This document shows positions 8,680 through 15,253 of a DNA stretch of 38,404 nt, piece after piece; within the stretch, counting starts at the first letter, position 1, and the number at the start of each line of letters is the position of its first letter. The notes beneath the pieces are model-generated. The model had not been told where the DNA came from. It ran no database searches and was given only the letters and a program-made list of their open reading frames with translations. The translations under genes and the position numbers were made by a program. This DNA is from Salinivibrio proteolyticus (GTDB taxonomy: Bacteria > Pseudomonadota > Gammaproteobacteria > Enterobacterales > Vibrionaceae), in assembly GCF_001996165.1 (NCBI RefSeq), contig NZ_MUFP01000012.1:26621-65024 (forward strand). The letters are read 5' to 3'.

Positions 8680-9696
8680 ATGAAGAAGTTTTGGTTAGGC
8701 TGTGTGGCAACGCTGACACTGCTCGTGGCTTTGGTCGGTTGTGAGCGTTCACCTGAGCTGGTCCATCTTAATGGCAGTACAATGGGCACGTATTACTCCA
8801 TTAAGTACATTGCAACGGAAAACACGCCCGAGAAGGCTGTTATCCAAAAAGAAATCGATAAGCGTTTGGAGCTGGTGAATGACCAGATGTCGACGTATCG
8901 AGACGATTCGGAGCTGAGCCGTTTCAATCAACACCGAGCTGACTCTCCTGTTGAAGTGTCTGATGCGACGGCGAAAGTGGTGAAAGAAGCGATGCGTCTT
9001 AACGCGTTCACCGACGGCGCGTTAGATGTCACGGTTGGACCGTTAGTGAACCTTTGGAGCTTTGGCCCTGAAAAACGCCCAGAGAACATTCCGACCGACG
9101 AAGAAATCGCCCAGCGTATGGCGATGACGGGGTTAGAGAGCCTGTCTTTATCGGGCAATCAGTTGACCAAAACTAATCCTGACCTTTATGTTGACTTGTC
9201 AACGATCGCTAAAGGGTATGGAGTGGATGTGGTCGCTGAGTATCTGGCGTCACTTGGTCTCGATAACTATTTGGTTGAGATTGGTGGTGAGTTACAATTA
9301 AAGGGTGTGAACCAAGATGGCATACCTTGGCGCATTGCAATTGAAAAGCCCAGTGCCGGCACACAGTCGGTGCAAGAGATTATTGAGCCTGGGGATATGG
9401 CGGTTGCTACCTCAGGGGATTATCGCAATTACTTTGAGCATGATGGGGTACGCTATTCGCACATTATTGATCCAGCAACAGGACGACCGATTCATCATCG
9501 CTTAGTGTCTGTTACTGTGTTGGACCCGTCTTGTATGACGGCGGATGGTTTGGCGACAGGCTTTATGGTACTTGGACCAGAGAAAGCCGTTGCATTGGCA
9601 AATCAAGCCAATATTCCTGCCTTTATGGTAGTGAAAACGGATGACGGTTTTAAAGAAATCGCATCCGAGGCGTTTAAGCCTTATTTAAAGCGTTAA
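8680..9696 (+). CDS. apbE: FAD:protein FMN transferase (ApbE/Ftp lipoprotein)
   Basis: Periplasmic flavin transferase that cleaves FAD and links FMN through a phosphoester to threonine in NqrB and NqrC. Length is 338 residues. A lipoprotein signal peptide (lipobox LVGC, Cys21) anchors it to the membrane on the periplasmic side, where NqrC's flavin domain lies. ApbE-family blocks are visible: GSTMGTYYSIKY (about 32-43), DGALDVTVGPLVNLWSFG, VDLSTIAKGYGVD, LVEIGGELQLKG, and the metal/nucleotide region TSGDYRNYF...SHIIDPATGRP. GAAGGA precedes the ATG. Its position immediately after nqrF fits its substrates. Confidence 0.97.
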   Translation: MKKFWLGCVATLTLLVALVGCERSPELVHLNGSTMGTYYSIKYIATENTPEKAVIQKEIDKRLELVNDQMSTYRDDSELSRFNQHRADSPVEVSDATAKVVKEAMRLNAFTDGALDVTVGPLVNLWSFGPEKRPENIPTDEEIAQRMAMTGLESLSLSGNQLTKTNPDLYVDLSTIAKGYGVDVVAEYLASLGLDNYLVEIGGELQLKGVNQDGIPWRIAIEKPSAGTQSVQEIIEPGDMAVATSGDYRNYFEHDGVRYSHIIDPATGRPIHHRLVSVTVLDPSCMTADGLATGFMVLGPEKAVALANQANIPAFMVVKTDDGFKEIASEAFKPYLKR

Positions 9697-9726
9697 ATAC
9701 GCAATAACGATAGTAGGTGAGCAATT

Positions 9727-9948
9727 ATGTCAGTATTTCTTATCACCTTTGCTGTTTTTGTACTTGTGATTGCAGGGATGGCGATCGGCTACATCGTACA
9801 GCAAAAAACCATCAGTGGGAGCTGTGGTGGCCTAGGCGCAATCGGTATTGAAAAAGAATGCGACTGCCCAGAGCCGTGTGATGCACGTAAAAAGCGAGAA
9901 GCGCGTGCAGAGAAAACCCGTGAGTGGAAGAAAAACCAAATCATCTAG
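9727..9948 (+). CDS. nqrM: Na+-NQR maturation protein NqrM
   Basis: A 73-residue protein (DUF539 family) required for assembly of Na+-NQR, apparently by supplying iron to the NqrDE cysteine site. It has an N-terminal membrane helix (about residues 3-23) and four conserved cysteines, Cys33, Cys45, Cys47 and Cys51 (GSCGG ... ECDCPEPC), followed by a basic tail. AGGTGAG lies a few bases before the ATG. It follows apbE by 30 nt, completing the usual nqr-apbE-nqrM order. Its presence with intact apbE implies this genome can make a fully matured complex. Confidence 0.96.
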   Translation: MSVFLITFAVFVLVIAGMAIGYIVQQKTISGSCGGLGAIGIEKECDCPEPCDARKKREARAEKTREWKKNQII

Positions 9949-9982
9949 CCGATGCCTGACGTTATCAGGTGGACAGTAGATA

Positions 9983-10016
9983 GCCACCAGTGAGTCAATC
10001 TGTCTCATCTGGTGGC
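9983..10016 (+). other. Long hairpin between nqrM and dinB
   Basis: GCCACCAG-TGAG ... CTCA-T-CTGGTGGC forms a 12-bp stem with a single-base bulge and a 9-nt loop. No T-run follows, so it is not a standard terminator. A smaller stem CCTGA-CGTTA-TCAGG (9957-9971 region) precedes it. It may shape expression of dinB, which starts 14 nt later. Confidence 0.45.
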
Positions 10017-10030
10017 CATGCAGGATTGTC

Positions 10031-11080
10031 ATGAAGAAAATCATCCATATCGACATGGATTGTTTCTATGCGGCAGTGGAGATGCGTGATAACCCTGCCT
10101 TACAACAGGTGCCTCTTGCGATTGGCGGGTCACCCGATGGGCGAGGGGTGATTGCAACCTGCAATTATCCCGCGCGTCGCTTTGGGATCCGCTCCGCAAT
10201 GGCGACGGCTCAAGCGCTTAAACTATGTCCCGGTCTGACGGTTATGCGTGGCAATATGGCCAAGTACCGCGCCGTTTCTCAGCAGCTTCATGCTATTTTT
10301 CATCGTTATACCGATATTATTGAGCCCCTCTCTCTTGATGAGGCTTACTTAGATGTTACAGATTGCGACAGTCATCAAGGCTCGGCAACCCGCATTGCAG
10401 AAGCGATTCGTCACACCATTCGCGCCGAGCTATCATTAACCGCGTCGGCAGGCGTGGCGCCAATCAAGTTTCTCGCCAAAGTTGCCTCAGATATCAACAA
10501 ACCGGATGGCTTATGCGTGATCACCCCTGACGAGGTCGATACCTTTGTCGCTGAGCTCCCTTTGCAATGCATTCCGGGAGTAGGACGTGTCACCTTAACC
10601 AAGCTTCATGAACTGAATTTGTTTACCTGCGGCGATGTGCAGCGTAGCGATCATGGTGAACTGATCCAGCGGTTTGGTAAATTTGGACAGGTGCTATGGC
10701 AGCGAGCACATGGTATTGATCGACGCCTAGTGCAAGTGGAGCGGATACGTAAATCCGTTGGTGTGGAGCGCACTCTATCGCAGGATCTCGCTGCGCTGAA
10801 TGATTGTTTACAGTGGTTAGACACATTATACGAAGAGCTCCAGCGGCGACTCGAAAAAGCCGATGCGAATGGGCGGATTTGTCGCCAAGGTGTCAAACTC
10901 AAATTCAACGACTTTCAAACCACAACGGTTGCACACCGCTGTGAGCGGTTAGATCGAGGACTATTTGATACCTTGTTGCATGAAGCGTTTTATCGAGGCG
11001 AGGGTAGAGCGGTGAGGCTAATTGGTTTGTCGGTAGGGCTGGGGGACGACAATGACCCCCAGCTAAGTTTACTCGCTTAA
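10031..11080 (+). CDS. dinB: DNA polymerase IV (Y-family translesion polymerase)
   Basis: Error-prone, low-processivity polymerase for bypass of DNA lesions. The 349-residue protein has the catalytic acids of E. coli Pol IV at identical positions: Asp8 (HIDMDCFYA) and Asp103-Glu104 (SLDEAYLD). The steric region PARRFGIRSAM, the helix-hairpin-helix GVGRVTLTKL in the thumb and a little-finger domain follow. The extreme C-terminus carries QLSLL (344-348), a match to the QL(S/D)LF beta-clamp-binding peptide. CAGGA precedes the ATG by about 6 nt. I found no CTG-N10-CAG LexA box upstream. The stop overlaps the pepD stop by 4 bp. Confidence 0.97.
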   Translation: MKKIIHIDMDCFYAAVEMRDNPALQQVPLAIGGSPDGRGVIATCNYPARRFGIRSAMATAQALKLCPGLTVMRGNMAKYRAVSQQLHAIFHRYTDIIEPLSLDEAYLDVTDCDSHQGSATRIAEAIRHTIRAELSLTASAGVAPIKFLAKVASDINKPDGLCVITPDEVDTFVAELPLQCIPGVGRVTLTKLHELNLFTCGDVQRSDHGELIQRFGKFGQVLWQRAHGIDRRLVQVERIRKSVGVERTLSQDLAALNDCLQWLDTLYEELQRRLEKADANGRICRQGVKLKFNDFQTTTVAHRCERLDRGLFDTLLHEAFYRGEGRAVRLIGLSVGLGDDNDPQLSLLA

Positions 11081-12552
11081 GCGCGCTTTTCAGGAATCGC
11101 TTTTAAGATAGCGCGCATTTGTTGCCAATAGTGACCCACACTTTCAATGTTCACTTTCTCATCGGGTGAGTGAGGGAACTTAATCGTTGGACCAAACGAG
11201 ATCATATCCATATCCGGGTAAGGTTTTTTAAATAGACCGCATTCTAATCCCGCGTGGATCACCATGATATCAGGCTTACGCTGATAGATAGCTTCATAGG
11301 TATCACGGAAAATATGCATGATTTCAGAGTCTGGATCAGGCTTCCATCCCGGGTAAGCGCCGGAAAACTCGACGGTCACGTTCGCTAAACCGGCCAGTGA
11401 GCGCAGCATGCCTTGCACCATTTCGCGTCCAGAATCGATCAATGAGCGGATCAAAAACAATCCCGTAATAGTATGCTCATCGGTTTGGATAACGCCTAAG
11501 TTTAGTGAGGTTTCTACCACACCCGGAACATCATCGCTCATCCGTATGACACCGTTTGGCGCCGCGTTTAAGGCCGCGAGTAGTCGAGATTGTACGGCTC
11601 GGGTCAGTGGGTCGGCTTGATTGTCAGACGCATCGAGTACGACAGTGACGTTCTCCTCCAAGCGTCCCAATTCATCGTGAAGCAACTGCGCGTAGTTATC
11701 TATCGCCGCGGCTAATGCGTCTTTTTGCTCGACTGGCACGGCAATATCTGCAAAGGCTTCACGCGGGATGGCGTTACGCAATGTACCGCCTCGCAATGCA
11801 ATCAGGCTGACATCAATCTCACTGAGGTGATGGCTGAGCATGCGTGCAAGTAGCTTATTGGCATTGGCGCGACCCGTGTGAATATCCACCCCAGAGTGGC
11901 CGCCTTTTAGGCCTTTTATACCGACAGTAAAACGCGCCACACTGTCGCCGATGGGGTGACGCTCGACTGGAAAGTGCATGCTAGCATCGACGCCGCCCGC
12001 ACAGCCCATGTAGATTTCCCCTTCTTGTTCGGAGTCTGTGTTCAGTAACACTTCCCCTTCAAGCCAGCCTGCTTCTAGGCCAAATGCACCGTCCATCCCA
12101 GCTTCTTCATTGGTGGTAAGCAACACTTCGAGTGGACCATGTTCAATGTCATCAGCCGCTAAGACGGCAAGGCAGGAGGCCATCCCAATACCGTTATCGG
12201 CGCCTAATGTCGTGCCATCCGCCGTGACCCACTCGCCATCGATATAAGGGCGAATCGGATCGGTGGTAAAGTCGTGCTCGGTGTGCTCGTTTTTCTGCGG
12301 CACCATATCAAGGTGGGCTTGTAGTACTACACCCTTGCGGTTTTCCATTCCCGGCGTCGCCGGTTTGCGGATAAAAATATTGCCAGTGGGATCTTGGCGA
12401 ACCTCTAAACCTCGGTCTTTCGCCCAATCGACAATGAATGCTGCCAATTGTGCTTCGTGATAAGAGGGATGTGGAATAGCACAAATCTGGTCAAAAAAAG
12501 CCCAAACAGGCTGGGGTGATAATTGGCTGATCTCAGACACGGTAGACTCCAT
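11077..12552 (-). CDS. pepD: Aminoacyl-histidine dipeptidase (peptidase D)
   Basis: Zinc-dependent dipeptidase of family M20 that hydrolyses Xaa-His and other dipeptides in the cytoplasm. It is 491 residues. Predicted metal and catalytic residues are His80 and Asp82 (LQAHLDMVPQ), Asp119 (GADNGIGMA) and Glu149-Glu150 (NEEAGMDGAFGLE), with the late conserved block HAGLECGLFKKPYPDMDMISFGP and the metal-binding SVGHYW. An insert dimerisation domain lies between about 185 and 400, beginning with GLKGGHSG. The ATG at 12552 has a poor ribosome-binding site. The E. coli protein starts at the equivalent of Val5 (a GTG here), so a start four codons later is possible. It is convergent with dinB. Confidence 0.96.
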   Translation of the reverse strand: MESTVSEISQLSPQPVWAFFDQICAIPHPSYHEAQLAAFIVDWAKDRGLEVRQDPTGNIFIRKPATPGMENRKGVVLQAHLDMVPQKNEHTEHDFTTDPIRPYIDGEWVTADGTTLGADNGIGMASCLAVLAADDIEHGPLEVLLTTNEEAGMDGAFGLEAGWLEGEVLLNTDSEQEGEIYMGCAGGVDASMHFPVERHPIGDSVARFTVGIKGLKGGHSGVDIHTGRANANKLLARMLSHHLSEIDVSLIALRGGTLRNAIPREAFADIAVPVEQKDALAAAIDNYAQLLHDELGRLEENVTVVLDASDNQADPLTRAVQSRLLAALNAAPNGVIRMSDDVPGVVETSLNLGVIQTDEHTITGLFLIRSLIDSGREMVQGMLRSLAGLANVTVEFSGAYPGWKPDPDSEIMHIFRDTYEAIYQRKPDIMVIHAGLECGLFKKPYPDMDMISFGPTIKFPHSPDEKVNIESVGHYWQQMRAILKAIPEKRA

Positions 12553-12727
12553 TTTATTTTATTGTTGGCCTTTTAAACAGTAGGCCTTACTGAAATAGAT
12601 GGACTTTACCAAGCATACCACTGTCGACTAGGTGGTGACAGTCGCAGGATCAAGGGAAGGAAAATCAGAGTGCATGCCGGATATCTAGGCGTGGTGGGCG
12701 TAATAAAACTACCAAATATGAACTTTT

Positions 12728-12743
12728 TGTGACTCCAGTCACC
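12728..12743 (+). promoter_or_regulatory. CRP-type binding site (TGTGA-N6-TCACC)
   Basis: TGTGACTCCAGTCACC matches nine of ten core positions of the CRP consensus TGTGA-N6-TCACA and contains the perfect dyad GTGAC-TCCA-GTCAC. Its centre is about 34 bp upstream of the start site inferred from the TATAAT at 12757. It therefore covers the -35 region, a position expected to repress rather than activate. Confidence 0.6.
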
Positions 12744-12756
12744 CTATAGCTTGTAA

Positions 12757-12762
12757 TATAAT
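12757..12762 (+). promoter_or_regulatory. -10 element of the small-RNA/small-protein gene
   Basis: A perfect TATAAT. The -35 region 17 bp upstream (TCCAGT) is weak and lies inside the CRP-type site. Transcription would begin near 12769. The dyad GATAAC-ACAG-GTTATC at 12789-12804 falls at about +20 to +35. Confidence 0.55.
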
Positions 12763-12897
12763 TACGCGTGGGTTATTATCTAGACACTGATAACACAGGT
12801 TATCGATTGTTCATGGAGTGAACCCGAGTATTCGCCTCCAAGGAACCGAGACAAAATGTTAACGACATTAGGTTTAAACTTGAGAGAGGTAAAAACG

Positions 12898-12990
12898 ATG
12901 GAAGGTATGGTATCTAACTACTACTGGAACCAACAGTCAGTGTATACCAAAGGATTCACGTATCCGGCGCCGTTCGGGTACCGCAAGTAA
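12898..12990 (+). CDS. 30-residue small protein, candidate VcdP homologue
   Basis: Encodes a 30-residue, aromatic-rich peptide (five Tyr, one Trp, two Phe) with the central NYYWNQQ and the C-terminal PAPFGYRK. GAGAGG ends 8 nt before the ATG at 12898, a good ribosome-binding site. An in-frame ATG at 12856 with AAGGA upstream would give 44 residues, and one at 12907 would give 27. No membrane segment or signal peptide is present, so it is likely cytosolic. It lies inside a transcription unit with an sRNA-type terminator, a CRP-type operator and a C-rich 3' region, which together resemble V. cholerae vcdRP, whose product VcdP (29 residues) binds citrate synthase. The functional assignment depends on that resemblance. 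Confidence 0.6.
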   Translation: MEGMVSNYYWNQQSVYTKGFTYPAPFGYRK

Positions 12991-13054
12991 GTTTTACGAT
13001 TCCCCCGCTCTTACAGAGACATTTCTGATCCAGAAGCAAACGCTTTAGTTCTGG

Positions 13055-13082
13055 CGCCACACAAAGTTGTGGCGTTTTTTTT
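13055..13082 (+). terminator. Intrinsic terminator of the small RNA
   Basis: CGCCACA-CAAAGT-TGTGGCG makes a perfect 7-bp stem with a 6-nt loop, followed immediately by eight T. It lies 65 nt after the small ORF. The stem-plus-long-U-tract form is typical of Hfq-associated sRNA 3' ends. Confidence 0.88.
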
Positions 13083-13291
13083 ATGGGTAGTATGTCAGAT
13101 GCCTGACAAGCCAGCCATGATGGATAATCTTGTTGGCAACCATCACGAGAGTCATGACATTTCGATCAATTCATGCGGTTTCGTGCTGGAAATTTCCTTC
13201 ATCGATCGGTAAGATTTGCGCCAATTTTTGACACGCAAACGTTTTCCTTTTGCATCTTATGATGCGCCACCTTTTATTCGGGATACCAACG
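13083..13291 (+). other. Upstream region of the purine permease gene
   Basis: About 210 bp with no gene. It contains a perfect dyad TGTCAG-ATGC-CTGACA (13093-13108), a second pair TGATGG ... CCATCA (13118-13145) and a PurR-type box at 13233-13248 next to a TTGACA at 13228-13233. No purine-riboswitch core is recognisable. Confidence 0.5.
13233..13248 (+). promoter_or_regulatory. PurR-type operator
   Basis: ACGCAAACGTTTTCCT is a near-exact match to the enterobacterial PurR consensus ACGCAAACGTTTTCNT. It begins at the last base of a consensus TTGACA (13228-13233) and sits 44 bp upstream of the permease ATG, so bound PurR with hypoxanthine or guanine would block the promoter. A clear -10 at correct spacing is not obvious; TATGAT at 13258-13263 is too far from the TTGACA. 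Confidence 0.8.
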
Positions 13292-14584
13292 ATGTTAGAG
13301 CGTTTATTTAAACTCAGCGAGCATGGCACGGATCTTCGCACCGAAGTTATTGCTGGTGTGACCACCTTCCTCACCATGGCCTACATCATTTTCGTGAACC
13401 CATCTATTTTGGCTGAAGCGGGAATGGACAAGGGCGCGGTATTTGTTGCCACCTGTTTGGCTGCTGCCGTCGGCTGTTTTGTGATGGGAATTGTCGCCAA
13501 CTATCCGGTCGCTCAAGCGCCAGGTATGGGCCTCAACGCTTTCTTCACCTACACAGTGGTGTTGCAAATGGGCCATTCGTGGCAGGTTGCGCTGGCTGCG
13601 GTGTTTATTTCGGGCTTGTGCTTTATTCTACTCAGTGTGTTGAAAATTCGTGAGTGGATTATCAACTCGATTCCTATGTCACTACGCACCGGTATCTCGG
13701 CGGGTATCGGCTTGTTCTTAGCGCTCATCGCACTGCAAAATGCGGGGATCGTCGTGGATCACCCGGCAACCCTTGTCGCACTGGGTGATGTGACGGCATT
13801 TGCGCCGGCGATGGCAGCACTCGGCTTTTTCCTCACTATTGGTTTGGTGCATCGTGGCCTAAAAGGGGCGGTCATGATTGCGATTTTAGTGGTCACTGTG
13901 ATTGGTATTGTCGCGGGTGATGTCCCTTATCACGGTGTGATGTCTGCGCCACCAAGCCTCGCGCCGACCTTTATGCAGCTTGATTTTTCCGGAGCCCTTG
14001 AAGTTGGTCTGGTTTCTATCGTGTTCGCATTTTTGTTTGTTGACCTCTTTGATACCGCAGGAACCTTAGTGGGTGTGGCACAGCGCGCGGAACTTTTGGA
14101 CAAAGATGGTAAACTGCCGCGTTTAAATCGTGCATTACTGGCAGACAGTACCGCGACATCGGTCGGGGCGCTTTTAGGCACGTCGAATACAACCTCATAT
14201 ATTGAAAGTGTGTCAGGGGTAGCAGCGGGTGGTCGTACAGGACTCACTGCTGTCGTTGTGGGGATCTTATTCTTGCTTGCGCTATTTTTTGCACCGCTCG
14301 CAGGCATGGTCCCAGCGTATGCAACAGCTGGCGCTCTCTTTTATGTTGCGATTTTGATGATGTCAGGTCTTGTGGGGATTAACTGGCGAGATTTGACCGA
14401 AGCCGCACCTGTGGTCGTGGTGTGTTTGCTGATGCCGCTCACTTACTCGATTGCGAGCGGGATTGGCCTTGGCTTTATTGCGTTTTGTGCCGTAAAAACC
14501 TTTGCGGGCAAAGGGCGTGAGGTCCCTGTCAGTATCTGGATCTTGGCTGGATTGTTCTTACTCAAGTTCGTTTTCTTGGTGTAA
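13292..14584 (+). CDS. NCS2-family purine permease, PurP-like
   Basis: Inner-membrane proton-coupled nucleobase transporter of the AzgA-like NCS2 (NAT/NCS2, COG2252) group; the substrate is probably adenine or hypoxanthine/guanine. From the ATG at 13292 it has 430 residues starting MLERLFKLSEHGTDLRTEVIAG, which closely follows E. coli adenine permease PurP (LSRLFKLPQHGTTVRTELIAG). Family signatures visible are PGMGLNAFFTY, the FVDLFDTAGTLVGV segment with its acidic residue, and GTSNTTSYIESVSGVAAGGRTGLTAVVVG. Around 12-14 hydrophobic helices are expected. An upstream ATG in frame at 13262 would start within the promoter region. A PurR box precedes it and gpt follows by 56 nt, making a purine uptake and salvage pair. 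Confidence 0.9.
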   Translation: MLERLFKLSEHGTDLRTEVIAGVTTFLTMAYIIFVNPSILAEAGMDKGAVFVATCLAAAVGCFVMGIVANYPVAQAPGMGLNAFFTYTVVLQMGHSWQVALAAVFISGLCFILLSVLKIREWIINSIPMSLRTGISAGIGLFLALIALQNAGIVVDHPATLVALGDVTAFAPAMAALGFFLTIGLVHRGLKGAVMIAILVVTVIGIVAGDVPYHGVMSAPPSLAPTFMQLDFSGALEVGLVSIVFAFLFVDLFDTAGTLVGVAQRAELLDKDGKLPRLNRALLADSTATSVGALLGTSNTTSYIESVSGVAAGGRTGLTAVVVGILFLLALFFAPLAGMVPAYATAGALFYVAILMMSGLVGINWRDLTEAAPVVVVCLLMPLTYSIASGIGLGFIAFCAVKTFAGKGREVPVSIWILAGLFLLKFVFLV

Positions 14585-14640
14585 AACAGCCGCCCACATT
14601 GACGTTATAACAAGGCGAGAAACGCCACGAGGTTTTCATC

Positions 14641-15096
14641 ATGAGTAACAAGTTCATCATCACCTGGGACAACATGCAGATGTACACACGCCAATTGGCG
14701 GAGAGGCTGCTGCCCGCTGACCAGTGGCAGGGAATTATTGCTGTGAGTCGCGGCGGCTTGGTGCCTGCCGCCATTCTTGCCCGTGAGCTAGGCATTCGCT
14801 ATGTCGATACGGTGTGTATCTCGAGCTACGATCATGATCATCAGCGCGATATGCGTGTCGTGAAACAAGCACCGGGGGATGGTGAAGGCTTTATTGTGGT
14901 GGACGACTTGGTTGATACAGGCGGAACCGCAGAAATGGTACGCCAACTCTATCCTAAAGCACGCTTTGTTACTGTGAGCGCCAAACCTGCGGGTAAGCAT
15001 CTTGTCGATGATTATATCGTCGATATTGCGCAAGACACATGGATTGAGCAGCCATGGGATATGGCGGTGAGTTATGTGGATCCGATTGCTAAATAA
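14641..15096 (+). CDS. gpt: Xanthine-guanine phosphoribosyltransferase
   Basis: Purine-salvage enzyme that transfers the phosphoribosyl group from PRPP to guanine, xanthine or hypoxanthine. At 151 residues it is one short of E. coli Gpt. The PRPP-binding loop is [14 protein letters not shown] (84-97), including the paired Asp88-Asp89. The pyrophosphate loop SRGGLVPA (36-43) and the purine-binding C-terminal [15 protein letters not shown] are also conserved. It lies downstream of the PurR-box permease in the same orientation and is probably in the same transcript, ending at the terminator that follows. Confidence 0.97.
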   Translation: MSNKFIITWDNMQMYTRQLAERLLPADQWQGIIAVSRGGLVPAAILARELGIRYVDTVCISSYDHDHQRDMRVVKQAPGDGEGFIVVDDLVDTGGTAEMVRQLYPKARFVTVSAKPAGKHLVDDYIVDIAQDTWIEQPWDMAVSYVDPIAK

Positions 15097-15130
15097 TAGC
15101 CAGCAAGGTTATTGATAATCTGCTGTCAAC

Positions 15131-15160
15131 AAAACGTCGCACACAGTTGCGGCGTTTTTT
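15131..15160 (+). terminator. Intrinsic terminator after gpt
   Basis: AAAACGTCGCA-CACAGT-TGCGGCGTTTT pairs over 11 bp (one T-G wobble) with a 6-nt loop, and the descending arm runs into six T. It closes the permease-gpt unit 35 nt after the gpt stop. Confidence 0.8.
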
Positions 15161-15253
15161 CGTTTCTAGAGACGCGATGGGCTGAAAATCATGGCCTTGC
15201 TGTGAGTATGGTTTACACTAGGAGCGTCATAAACTGAACGCTCGGGAGTGAAC

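Larger units (their letters stand above)
12553..12768. other. Regulatory part of the pepD / small-RNA intergenic region
   Basis: No coding gene is apparent. Contents: a perfect dyad CAGTA-GGCCT-TACTG at 12578-12592, about 26 bp upstream of the pepD start, and a CRP-type site at 12728-12743 plus a -10 element at 12757-12762 facing the small gene to the right. Nothing else recognisable was found between 12600 and 12720. Confidence 0.5.
12769..13082 (+). ncRNA. Candidate VcdRP-like dual-function regulatory RNA
   Basis: A self-contained transcription unit of about 314 nt: promoter with CRP-type site, a 30-codon ORF (12898-12990), a C-rich segment TTCCCCCGCTCTT (13000-13012) able to pair with Shine-Dalgarno-like purine tracts, and a strong terminator ending in eight T, as Hfq-dependent sRNAs have. 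Known biology, from memory: V. cholerae VcdRP is a CRP-repressed RNA whose VcdR part base-pairs with sugar-PTS mRNAs through C-rich stretches, and which also encodes a 29-residue protein, VcdP, acting on citrate synthase. The arrangement here matches that description. I cannot align the sequences, so orthology is inferred. Start and any processing sites are unproven. Confidence 0.6.

Noticed and set aside
9949-10030. LexA box before dinB
   Set aside because: The CTG/CAG pairs present have 7, 9 or 18 bases between them, not 10.
13083-13291. Purine riboswitch before the permease
   Set aside because: No conserved junction or loop sequences of the purine aptamer are visible; a PurR box explains the likely regulation.
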